Part shown: positions 36,684 to 46,419 of the stretch, piece after piece
Numbering within the stretch: the stretch's first letter is position 1
How the letters are laid out: the number at the start of each line of letters is the position of its first letter
Assembly (NCBI GenBank): GCA_028023455.1
Contig: JAQFVV010006197.1
Span: forward strand, 19,153,254-19,217,253
Source of the DNA: Epiperipatus broadwayi
Lineage: Eukaryota; Onychophora; Udeonychophora; Euonychophora; Peripatidae
Reading direction: 5' to 3'
DNA: 64,000 nt
Translations under genes and position numbers: made by a program
The notes under the pieces: model-generated
Seen by the model: only the letters and a program-made list of their open reading frames with translations
What the model was told of the DNA's origin: nothing
Databases searched by the model: none

Positions 36684-37065
36684 CTAAAAGATTAAGTGCT
36701 TACTTCTAATAATATAAAAAGCTATATTCATTTCTTTTATCATTGATATCTTGTTTAAATTTCTTAATATATATTATTATTATTATGGACACATAAATTA
36801 TTATATATTAACTTATAAGACTATGTTTGGTTTATTATTACTTTATTTGAATAAATATTAATTCTTATTGCTGTTCTAAAAGATTAAGTGCTTAATTTTA
36901 ATGACATAAAAAGCTATAATGGTAATTAAAATTGTTCATTTCATTTATTATTGATATCTCGTCTAAATTCCTTAGTATCTATTATCATTACTATATATTA
37001 AATTATACCATTAAGTTTAGTTTTTTATTATTTTATTTAAAAAGAAATAATTTTTATTGCATGGT
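36684..37065 (+). repeat. 192-bp tandem duplication
   Basis: CTAAAAGATTAAGTGCTTA occurs at 36684 and again at 36876. Each copy continues with ATAAAAAGCTATA, TTTCATTT, TTGATATCTC/TTGATATCTTG and TTTATTATT. The second copy carries a small insertion (TGGTAATTAAAATTG). It is non-coding. Confidence 0.7.
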
Positions 37066-37850
37066 GTGCAGTTTGTGTTATGTCATGTAAAACATACATT
37101 CATAGCATACTAATAATGAAGTGGACACATAAAATACATGAAATAGAGAATAGGATATTTAATATCACATTCCAGACATGCCAGACTGTATAGAATAACA
37201 TAATACTATTTTATTTCAAATAAAAATATTAAGAATAATACAAATACAAGAAGTGTGCCAGCCTTAAATCATGAATATGAATCACATGTTGAATAAGATA
37301 TTATTACACTGTGTAAAAACCAAATTTGGAAAATCACAATGTCACATATATAGCTAAATTGACAAATAATCATAACTTCAGACCAAAATCAAACACATAA
37401 ATTCTTGATCAAATAAATATGGTTTATTTCTCCATTTTCTCAATAAAATAACATCTTTGAACTATTTATCTTTTAATAAGACATGTTAAGTTGTATATGA
37501 CAATATTGCATAATACACTTTATTAGAGGGCCATTGCATGACCATAGCTATATTATCTGCAAGGGATAGAGAAATATGAAGATACTCAATGACTTTAAAC
37601 AATATTAATATCTTGACTAATATATAAAAATAAGTATATCCCACACAATTTTATTCTGGTGCAGGAACAAAAATATTTTCTCATATGAGATATGAATAAA
37701 ATTTTGCAGTTTTCATGATAATTTCCTTAAATTATACATATGTACTTAGTAACATATTAAAATGAATACAAATATGAACAAAGCTCAATTTATATTATTA
37801 GGCTACAAATCATTATTAACCATTCTGTAATCAAGTAACATAATTGAATC
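37066..37850. other. AT-rich interval, no gene seen
   Basis: Nothing recognisable between the tandem duplication and the foldback element. Confidence 0.45.
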
Positions 37851-37859
37851 AAGATTATC

Positions 37860-38705
37860 TGTCCAAAATTTAATTTTTCATATATTTGAAATACAAGCAT
37901 AATTCATATACTTGGAGTTTAAATGCAACTCTAGAGAATTTGAACACAGACTTTCAAGCTCCCTTCAACCATCCACTCTATCTTATGCAACTAAAACACA
38001 TGACCACACACATGTGAAAAAGATAAATGATAACCAATATATGTGTATTTCATTGGTCCAGATCATTATCTGCCACACATATATATAATCAGTGCTTGTT
38101 TTATCCTTCAACTTTTAATAGCCAGGCTTCAATCTACTCCATCCTCCAACTCTTCAACCACCCATAACATTGAAAATTTGATGACAGAACACTCAAATTC
38201 CTTGTTGGTGCCAATATTATTGTCATGCCCATGTTGCCTTTAAATCATTCTGACCACTCATGTATAGGACATTGTGCATTTAAATACATAGAAGAGGGAT
38301 GGGCAGAATACAAGCTGAATCTGCAATATTTGAAATACAAGTGTTCCATCATCAGATTTTCAATGGTATGGCTGGCTGAAGAGATGAAAGAGGAAGTAGA
38401 TTGAAACCTGTCCATTAAAGTTTGAATATTTGATATCTTACTATAAATTGAATACTGATTATATATATGTGTGGGAGATGCAGATCTGGACCAAGTGACA
38501 AGTGCTGGTTCAGCACAAAATACATATATTCATCTTTTTCACATGTGTATCAGTTGTATAAAATAAAGTGGCTAGCTTAAAGGAGCTTAAAAGTCCATAT
38601 TCAAATCCCTAGAATAATATTTAAACTCCAAATTGATGAATTACACTTGTATTACAAATATTACAGATTCAGTTTGTATCCTAACCACCCTTCTTCTGTG
38701 TATTT
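37860..38705. mobile_element. large foldback element with a decayed hammerhead in one arm
   Basis: An outer inverted repeat pairs roughly 37880-38110 with 38440-38660; for example TTTTTCACATGTGT on the right (38536) is complementary to ACACATGTGAAAAA on the left (38009). An inner inverted repeat pairs 38115-38200 with 38330-38420. The right arm contains the hammerhead relic at 38484-38540. The left arm lacks about 22 bases at the same place. The arms contain B-box-like GTTCAAATTC/ATTCAAATCCC. The open frame at 38043-38243 is a by-product of this repeat. Confidence 0.65.
38484..38540 (+). ncRNA. hammerhead ribozyme relic (copy 2)
   Basis: The core reads GTGACAA (38495-38501) instead of CTGATGA. 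Helix II GTGCT/AGCAC is perfectly paired (38502-38506 with 38512-38516) around GGTTC, and AAAA stands in place of GAAA. The left helix I strand GGACCAA is kept. Helix II is a compensatory variant of the ATGCT/AGCAT found in copy 1. Catalysis is unlikely because C3 and G12 are lost. Confidence 0.6.
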
Positions 38706-38894
38706 TTCTATATGTGATTTTTACTTTGAATAAAGTTTTTGATAAATAAAAGTATTTTTTAACAAAATTTATCATTAAAATTAATTTTAAACAACCAAAA
38801 TAAACAATATGAACAACAAAATAAAAACTATAAATTTATACAACATAAATTAAAATTCTTCTAAAAACATCATATAATTATAAAAATTAATATA

Positions 38895-39763
38895 CACCTG
38901 GGTCCTGTTTTATGCGGATTATTTTAATGCGATTTTGAAGTTATGCGATTTATGTTTCTTCTTAATATCTTTCATATTTCACTATATTTATTAGATATCA
39001 AGAAATTTAAATTATTAATAACTTATTTTGACTTGAAATACTTTTTTTTTTCAAAAATATAATGTTATATTAGCAGCTAACATGAATATGGCCTGAAGCT
39101 GTATTTAGAATTTTAGCTTCTATGTAAATGAGTAAATAATAATAATAGATTTATACTTATGAATAAAACAATAAATATTCAAAAATTTTAAACTTTTAAA
39201 ATGTATTTTGCTAGATATAACAGAAATAAATAATTTTTTAGTTTGTTAAAATAAATAACGAAGATTTTATTGATTTTGTAAACTGAAAATAATCTTTCTA
39301 ATGATAATGAATAATCTTTTTATTTTGATTGTGATCTCATTTTTTTAATATAGAAACAGAAAATCGTTAACACAGCACAAACTGAAAGTGGTGCTAGTTG
39401 TACTTCACATCATGAATCTGATTTCTTACCAGTTCACAAATGAACACATATGGTCAAATATCAGTAATGATTAAAATATGTATGAAAAAATGTAAAATTA
39501 AATACTGTAGTTAATAAAAAAAGTTTGTCTTGTATTAATTTTTTTCAAATATTTGAAATTTTTTATTAGTAATACTTTATTTCCTTACCTTTTTAATGCG
39601 AATTTTAAAGTAATTTTTCCTTGTTGCTTTGCTTTTATGCGATTTCTGAAAATTACAGAACCTATCCCCCATTTTTCAAGATAAGTTAAATCTATTTTTG
39701 TGTGATTTCTTTTGTGTGCATTTTCTGAGGAACCTATCTACTGCATAAAACGAGACCCAGGTG
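38895..39763 (+). mobile_element. Tigger/pogo copy 3, internally deleted
   Basis: An 869-bp copy with the best terminal repeats of the three: CACCTGGGTCCTGTTTTATG at the left and GCATAAAACGAGACCCAGGTG at the right, flanked by TA on both sides (38893-38894 and 39764-39765). The first 75 bases and the part from about 39360 match copy 1. The middle (38970-39350) does not obviously match and may be another sequence captured during deletion. The last transposase residues (ESDFLPVHK near 39417) survive. It carries the empty hAT site at 39505. Confidence 0.8.
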
Positions 39764-39765
39764 TA

Positions 39766-40610
39766 TTTTATATTTCTTAAATAAACACATATCTTAAAAG
39801 ATTGAAAACAATCTTGAAATAAACAAAAATCCATTAAAATAATTTCTATTTGACAAATAAAGTATAAATAAATGCTGCATTTTGTGCAATTTGAATTCTG
39901 ACATTTGAAGTATAAAGCTCTATTATTAGGTTATAAATCCTCTATTTAATATTGAAAATAAAAACTGAAGTATAAAATTCTTACTGTTCATTTAACAATT
40001 TACTGTAAAATTTCAATAAAAGTATTACCATATTGACTACTAAAATGTCATTATGAGTTACAGTATGATTAAAGAATTGATTCATCAGCAACATTAGGGT
40101 TAAAACTGGGGATGATTATTATTCTCTAATTAATTGTAATTTTAAACATGTCTGATAGAAAGAAAACATTGTCATTCTTCAAATGATTTGAATATTCTGA
40201 CAAAATTTAATCTAACAATAAATTATGACAGATATATGCACAATCATTAAATGCTTTTTAGATATTTTCAAAAATTCTATATTTCTTAATCCAAACATTG
40301 CCACATTGGCTAAATAAAAATATTTTTTATTTATACAGATTAATTTATAATTAATGGCTTTGGAATGTACTGTAATTATAAATCTATATTAAGTTATTTA
40401 ATTTTTAAAATTTATGATTTCCAATTTACCAATAAATAATTAGATATTATTTTCTCAATTATATATTTGATAATGAGAGAAATTTAAATTAATTTTAAAT
40501 GTTATTTAAATACTTGATTAATTCTTAAAATAAATAACATTAATTACTAGAATAAGCTTGCTTTACAGCAGTAAAAATAAAAATGATAATTGTAACATTT
40601 TGATTTATAC
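39766..40610. other. AT-rich interval, no gene seen
   Basis: No coding or repeat signal I can support before the hammerhead array. Confidence 0.45.
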
Positions 40611-40616
40611 GTTTCA

Positions 40617-40870
40617 AACGTACTCCTCCCACAGTTTTGACTTGAACCACTCTAGATAAATACAATAATTATCACTAATTATTTATTAACTTAGAGATTA
40701 TCTTTAGCCCAGATATAAACTTTAAAATCTTAGTCAAGCATTAATACAACTGTTTTTTTTTAATTAAAGGCACACACAGAGTTATTCAACTTCATTTCTC
40801 TTTTTCCATGTATAATATTTTTTAACATATAATTAATAACCTCTACACCATCAAACATTCTGTTTAAATC
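40617..40870 (-). repeat. inverted partial unit upstream of the hammerhead array
   Basis: Its reverse complement matches 41000-41250, the body of the first array unit. Examples are GTTATTCAACTTCATTTCTC (40781) against GAAGTTGAATAATTCC (41061), and CCACTCTAGATAAATACAAT (40650) against TTGGATTTATCTAGAGTGGA. Together they form a hairpin of about 640 bases whose loop region includes the hammerhead of copy 3. Confidence 0.65.
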
Positions 40871-40900
40871 ATATAAATAAAGTTATTTTAAAAAATATAG

Positions 40901-40960
40901 TGCCCTAGGCTAGCTGATGAATGTTGGTTCAACATGAAATGCATATTGGGATCATTTGTC
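40901..40960 (+). ncRNA. type I hammerhead ribozyme, intact core (copy 3)
   Basis: CTGATGA is at 40914-40920. Helix II is ATGTT/AACAT (40921-40925 with 40931-40935) with loop GGTTC. GAAA is at 40936-40939. TGCATA follows, giving an AUA cleavage triplet ending at 40945, then TTGGG. Helix I pairs CTAG (40910-40913) with TTGG using two G-U pairs. The junction sequence AUGCAU is self-complementary, so a weak two-base helix III could become six base pairs between two neighbouring copies. Helix II differs from copy 1 by a C-to-T and matching G-to-A change. Confidence 0.75.
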
Positions 40961-41304
40961 TTTTAAAATATCTTTATTCTTATATTAAAAAAAAAATGTT
41001 GGTTGGTGCAGATATTATTAAGTACATCTATAAAAGATATTGCACATTGGAAAAAAAAAAGAAGTTGAATAATTCCTTGTGTGGGTCTAATTTTTAAAAA
41101 TATATATATTAATTTTTAACTAAGGTTTAAAGTTTATATCTAGACTAGGAATAACCTCTAGTTTAATAAATGATTAGTGATAATCATTATTGGATTTATC
41201 TAGAGTGGATCATATCAAATTGTGGGAAGAATACATTTGATACTAGTAAATCAAAATATAACAATTTAGCATTGATAATTAACGTGCATATATGAGAGAT
41301 GGTG

Positions 41305-41360
41305 AATGTGGGACAGTGATGAACACTAGTTCAGCATGAAATACATCTTAGGGGTCACTT
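41305..41360 (+). ncRNA. hammerhead ribozyme relic (copy 4)
   Basis: The core is GTGATGA (41316-41322; C3 lost). Helix II ACACT/AGCAT has two mismatches. GAAA is intact at 41338-41341, followed by TACATC and TTAGGGG. It is probably inactive because of the lost C3 and the weakened helix II. Confidence 0.6.
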
Positions 41361-41581
41361 ATTTTTTAAAATATCTTTATTCACATATTTTGAAAAGAAT
41401 ATTGGGTGGTGTGAAGGTTATTAAGTACATCGATAAAAGATATTACATATGGGAAAAGAAAAATGAAACTGAATAACTCCATGTGGGTGTATAATCTTTA
41501 AAAAGCATATATATTAATTTTTAACTAAGGTATAAAGTTTATATCTGATGATTAGTAACGATCATTATTGTATTTTTAGTG

Positions 41582-41640
41582 GACCTGAGCCAACGGATGA
41601 GTGCTGGTTCAGCAAGAATTGCATCTTGGGGATCATTTTG
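41582..41640 (+). ncRNA. hammerhead ribozyme, near-intact relic (copy 5)
   Basis: Helix I is the best in the family (GCCAA, 41589-41593, pairs with TTGGG, 41626-41630). The core reads CGGATGA (41594-41600; U4 to G). Helix II GTGCT/AGCAA has one mismatch, and GAAT replaces GAAA. The junction TGCATC is intact. Two core changes make activity unlikely. Confidence 0.6.
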
Positions 41641-41714
41641 TCTTTTAAAATATCTTTACTCATTTTTTTTTTTTTTTTAAAATATTTGGTGGTGTGGAGG
41701 TCACTAAGTACATA

Positions 41715-41850
41715 TATAAAAAATAACCAAATACCTTATTGCTTGGGGGTTCATAAAAAGTGATGGAAATAAGCATGTTCTATGAATTTCTGAGAACCAG
41801 AGTCTATCATTCTACTATTACATAAAACCATGCAGGGTATAGCAATTTTT
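41715..41850 (-). repeat. SINE copy h, abutting the hammerhead array
   Basis: On the minus strand, GCATGGTTTTATGTAATAGT, AATTCATAGAACATGC, TTTTTATGAACCCCCAAGCA and ATAAGGTATTTGGTTATT match the SINE body and tail. It directly follows unit 3 of the array. Confidence 0.55.
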
Positions 41851-42100
41851 ACTCTAAATTCAAAGAACTCCATTAAAGAATTAAATAGTAGATCTGACAA
41901 AATTTATATTTTCTTTCATTTTAATAATGTTAATATCAAGGGGTTGTTCAGATTATAACTTTAAATTTGAAAGAGTCATCACATTTTGAACTCCATAAAA
42001 ATCATTTAAATTTAAGTTAAATTCTAATTATTTAAATCGGCACAAATTATCATTAATAATAGAAATATATCCATTTTATCATTTTAATAACATACAATAA

Positions 42101-42203
<103 letters not shown>

Positions 42204-44220
42204 CTATTTAAATCAAATATTAAAAATAAATTCTGTATTAATATTTAATAAAATATTGAAATTGTGAGAAAAGAATAATATTGCACTATATAACTATGCG
42301 AGTATATTTAAATTAAATTTTTATGATAATGTTCTTTTCATAAAGTTCAAAATATTATAAAGAAATAAAATAAAAGGAATCAATACAAATCTTTCTTAAA
42401 TTATTGTTCTGTTATTTATCTGAGGAGATATGTATAAATTCTACTATAGACTCAAACATCTTCCAAAATGTCTTAAAGTTGAAAACTACACCTGTTTTGA
42501 ATGGGACCTAGTGAGTGTAATGCTAAATATCTCTCCATATTTGAACATTTAATTTTTACAATTAAAACTTTTTTCTATATACTATACTAATAATTTTAAT
42601 TTTATTTTTTACAAATGCAAGCTTTCAAGAGATAATAACTTTAAAAATAGACATTTTTTTTAAAATAAATAAATAAATAAATAAATATCTAAATAAAGTT
42701 TATATCTATAGCAATGGAGCACAGCATAATTCAATGTAATTTACTTATTCAAAAAGTTAAAGGAATAAAATATTAGATATTTGAATTTTTATGGTATTAA
42801 AAAAAGAACATATATTTTCAGTTAGTTATCAAAAAAAATTTTTTTTAAAGTTAATAAATTATTATTATTAAAATTTAAAAAAAAAAATTTATTTAGTGAT
42901 TGACAAAAGCGACTTATTTTTACCCAATAGAAACTACTTCTGGTTGCCATAACAAACTTTTTAAGAGATGTCTTTTTAAAAATAAATTGTTTTCAAAGAC
43001 AATCTCTTATTAGTAACATAGTTTTTGGTTTAAAAAATAAGACTTTTACAGAAATATTACATCACAATATACAATTTGTAAATGAATTAATGAAAATTAC
43101 ATTTTTCCTTTACAAATCTACAGTATGCAATTATTTAACTCCAGAACAAAACATTCAACCAATCAAAAATTCTCATTTCTACTGATTTCATGGTCACTTT
43201 CCTCATAGCTTTGTCATGCAAAAAAAATCCATACAATACTGATATCTTCAGATTTTTTCCCCTCAACAAACACATTAAAACTGCAGCTATGGAAAATGCA
43301 AAGCTGCAAACTATCACAAACCATAATATAAAGTTATAAATAGGTTTAAAACATGATATAGAAGACAGTGATACTATAATGCTTAGAATATCAAAATGTA
43401 CACAAAGATGTCACCAAACTGGCAGACGACATTAAGCTTCAAGAGATTGCAAAAATTGTATTACTAATGATTATCTAAGAAATTTGAGATTTTTAAAAAT
43501 TGCTTGTGACAAATGATTACTAGCAAATGCAAAGTAATGGGGAAAATATAATTTCCCAGATTTGTATTCTATATAATTGGAAACCTATATATATATACCT
43601 TTCATTGTGATGAATTTTCTTTGTTTTGAAAAAAATAAATAGGCATATAATAGTTTACAATCCAGTAAATTCCTAAACTGTTATTAATTTGAGCCTGTCT
43701 ATTCAGAATTACTTGAGAATATAAGCAGTATTTTAATTAAAGGATGGGTGAGATAGCAGCAGTAGAAGAGAGATCTTTTTATTTGAGTATTCAACCATAA
43801 AACATTTAGCAAAATTACCATGTAATTTCCATTCCATTGGAATTTGCAAGCTTTTTTCTGTTTTCCAATATTGATACAATGACTTATGAAAGTTTACTTT
43901 TAATGGAAAATTCTTTTAAAGCTGTCTTCCTACTTTTTTTATTTATTTACATATACTGATGATTTAAAACATGATTTAGTAAAACTTATTAAAACTACTT
44001 GACAAAATAATATTCTTTCTTTTCTAGTATTAGACAAAAAAATCTATAAATCAATTAATTATTGGAAAAAAAACTGGTATGTTTTAAATAATCAAAATAT
44101 ACAAACAAACAAAAAAATAAAATAAATTAAGCCAACTTTCCATTATCGACAAACATCAGACAAAAGATTTCTGCTTTTTATTTTAAATTTATTTAACACT
44201 TTTCTGTTTTAGAGCTCTCA
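42204..44220. other. AT-rich interval, no gene seen
   Basis: It includes an (AAAT)n run near 42663-42690 and poly-A/poly-T tracts. The frame at 43135-43317 (minus) is not recognisable. Confidence 0.45.
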
Positions 44221-44236
44221 TATCTAAATAAGATTG

Positions 44237-44285
44237 GGTTGCGGGTTCGCGTCCCGGCCGATGCTATGACACTTAAAAAAATGCA
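44237..44285 (+). repeat. 3' half of the tRNA-like retroposon
   Basis: GGGTTGCGGGTTCGCGTCCC and GGCCGATGCTATGACACTT, followed by poly-A, match the end of the element at 12632-12716, including the extra TATGACA beyond the acceptor stem. The 5' half is missing. T-arm pairing (CGGG/CCCG) is better preserved than in the full copy. Confidence 0.65.
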
Positions 44286-44289
44286 TGTG

Positions 44290-45520
44290 TTTGAGAAGTT
44301 GTATGTTTATAAACATTCACACACATGCATCCATAAATATTTAAACAAATCTTATTATCTATTTCTCAATTCTTTTACTTCCTTAATGGCTTTACTGAAC
44401 TCATTGTCTCTTTCTAATGTCTATCTTAGTTGTAATTCTCATAATTATGAAGTAACCACTTCAATATATATGCACACACAAAGAGTCACTTTTAGAGATA
44501 GAAAACTTGAACTAATTACCTAAATATCAAAATGAGATTTTATAACAGTAATTAAATAACACAAAAACATATGCTACAAAAATATTTAAAATTAACAAAA
44601 AAAAGTCTTTCAATTATTAATTAAAGTTATAAATTATGTAAATAAAAGATTTAGTGCAGACAGTTGATTAAATGTTTAGTTTTCATGGTGAAATCTATAA
44701 ATTACAATATATATATTATAATAAATTATTCTATAAAATTATAAAACTGCTTACAACATAGTGGTTTGGAAAAATGATCTTTACATTGAATATAAACTTC
44801 ATCTCCAAATGCAAAAATAAGTTAAACCGGGTGTCTCATGCATTTGCTGTCTAGGAATTTTAGAAACACATTTTGTGTCTATAGTAAGTGGTGAAAGAAG
44901 CTTCTTCAAACAGAAATTATTAATAAATAGCACTTGTTCTACAGTGTCACAAAACAGATTTTTTATTTATCAACAATTTTAAATTCAATATGAGACTGCC
45001 AAGAAATAATTATTAGAAAAAAAGGACTTACAAAATAGACAATCACAAATTTAATATTTTATGAATGCTTTCTTATTTGAACATTTTTAAAAATAAAGCT
45101 AATTCTTACTTTTTTCCTAATATTATTATGTTGTTATTTATAAAGAGTAATACATTTGAAATGTGAAATATAGTATAAAAAGAATTTTGTCTTAGAAACA
45201 TGTATTTGTATGAATTAAATCTATATGAATTAAATTTGCTGTCTATTCATTACTTAATTACATAAAGAAGTTGTACAACAATTTACATAAATATTGAACA
45301 AAAAGAATATGACTTATACATATTTATATAATACAATATTTTTAATGAACGTTTAGATGGAAATCTTGAATGCATAGGTCTGTTAGTTTATTTTGAATCT
45401 TGGCCTGGGGCAGTTGTTCTAGGTGAAGTGCTTTCTAATTAAGTTGATTTAAATGAATTATTTCACACACACAAGATTTCCATATATATACTAATATTCC
45501 CACTAAATGAATTCATAGTA
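44290..45520. other. AT-rich interval, no gene seen
   Basis: The frame 44239-44523 starts inside the tRNA-like repeat and is not a gene. One patch (44855-44975, GTGTCTATAGTAAGTGGTGA) is less AT-rich but unrecognised. Confidence 0.45.
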
Positions 45521-45612
45521 TTATTTACAGGAGATTCCACGTAATAAAAATATAATAACTAAATAGCTGACATTTCAGTATAATAAAAAGTATTTTCCTC
45601 AGAGCTTCTTTC

Positions 45613-46308
45613 TCAAATCATAAAAATGTGTGTGGTGAGATTTAAAATCGATTTTTTTTCTTTTGTTATTTTCTCCTCATTCTTAAATTCTACTGGTTGA
45701 AAAGTTTTTAAAAATATTTTATTCTCCAATAGCTTTGTCCAAATATTGTTAATTTTCTTTAACTCACACCTTTCATTTATTCTCTTAGGTTTTTTAAAAA
45801 TCTCTATAGATTCCCTTAGCAATCTCTGATCATATTGTTCAATTTTTTCCAGAATATATGTTTTATTAAATTTGATGTCATGGTTTGTTAATATAATATG
45901 TGAATAAATGGCTAATGAATTAGATTTTTCTCTAACTGCCAAAATGTCTTATTCCTTTCTTATGTTTATTCCATGATTAGTCTGTCCAATGTATGAATGT
46001 AAAAGAACTCCACATGGAATTTCATATACACCACCAGTCTCCAAAGGAATTTTATCTTTAGGGTGCAGAAATACTTCATTAATTTTTTTAAATGTAGTAT
46101 AAATTGTGTGAATATTATTTTTCTTTAAAACATTACTAATTTTATCAGTTATAACCTTTATATAGAATTTACAAATGAAAAAATAACAAAAGAAAAAAAC
46201 AACAATTTTAAAAACAATGTGGATTGCCAATTCCTCTACAAGCTTAAGAGATAGGGTCATGTGATCTATGACTCTTATTTTAACAATTTTAAATCTCACT
46301 GCAACCAT
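45613..46308 (-). pseudogene. Penelope-like GIY-YIG endonuclease and C-terminus, frameshifted
   Basis: Two minus-strand frames join with one frameshift near 45945. The first (46308 to 45949) has an Ile/Val-rich segment, then HPKDKIPLETGGVYEIPCGV and LLHSYIGQTNHGINIR. GGVYEIPCG and SYIGQT are the two halves of the GIY-YIG nuclease motif, at normal spacing. The second (45942 to 45613) has AVREKSNSLAIYSHIILTNH (family SAIAEHxxxTGH), DIKFNKTYILEKIEQYDQRL and LRESIEIFKKPKRINERCE (family RxxRExxEIxKHP). These are all in the normal order for a Penelope-like C-terminus, which ends after about 220 residues as here. The reverse transcriptase is missing. It is the clearest nuclease of this type in the window. 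Confidence 0.75.
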
Positions 46309-46329
46309 TCTTATGATTTGAGAAAGAAG

Positions 46330-46382
46330 AAATTCTGAAGAAAGTAATTCTTATTGTACTGAAACATCAGTTATTTAGCTAT
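46330..46382 (+). ncRNA. hammerhead-like motif in the Penelope terminal repeat
   Basis: CTGAAGA (46335-46341) fits the CUGANGA consensus. Helix II AGTA/TACT (46343-46346 with 46357-46360) closes a loop of ten bases. GAAAC is at 46361-46365, then ATC and AGTT. Helix I can pair AATT (46331-46334) with AGTT. Helix III is almost absent. Hammerhead motifs are known in terminal repeats of Penelope-like elements. The inverted copy at 45570-45605 is more decayed (CTGAGGA). Confidence 0.5.
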
Positions 46383-46419
46383 TATACTTTTATCACACAG
46401 AAGATCCGAGAAATAATAC

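Larger units (their letters stand above)
40901..41640 (+). repeat. tandem array of three hammerhead-bearing units (retrozyme-like)
   Basis: Three head-to-tail units each begin with a hammerhead (cores at 40914, 41316 and 41594; spacing 402 and 278 bases). They continue with CTTTTAAAATATCTTTATTC, GGTGGTGTGGAGGTCATTAAGTAC-like and ATTAATTTTTAACTAAGG blocks. There is no coding sequence. Unit length and layout match animal retrozymes, which spread through circular RNAs made by self-cleavage of tandem transcripts. The third unit runs into a minus-strand SINE at 41715. Unit 1 is longer because it keeps the ATAACCTCTAGTTTAATAAA segment also seen at 5440. Confidence 0.7.
45525..46415 (-). mobile_element. 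Penelope-like element relic framed by inverted terminal repeats
   Basis: The coding relic is bounded at both ends by copies of one terminal sequence in opposite orientation. TGATTTGAGAAAGAAG starts the plus-strand copy at 46314, and its complement CTTCTTTCTCAAATCA lies at 45605-45620. Both then continue through CTGA(A/G)GA...TACTGAAA...TCAG...TATTTAG and a TTATTATA tail. Inverted end repeats are a known Penelope-like arrangement. The relic keeps only the 3' third of the coding region. Confidence 0.7.

Noticed and set aside
38043-38243. 66-residue plus-strand frame
   Set aside because: Lies inside the inner inverted repeat of the foldback element; its reading reflects the repeat.
44239-44523. 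94-residue frame starting MRVRVPADAM
   Set aside because: The start lies in the tRNA-like retroposon and the rest is AT-rich low-complexity sequence.
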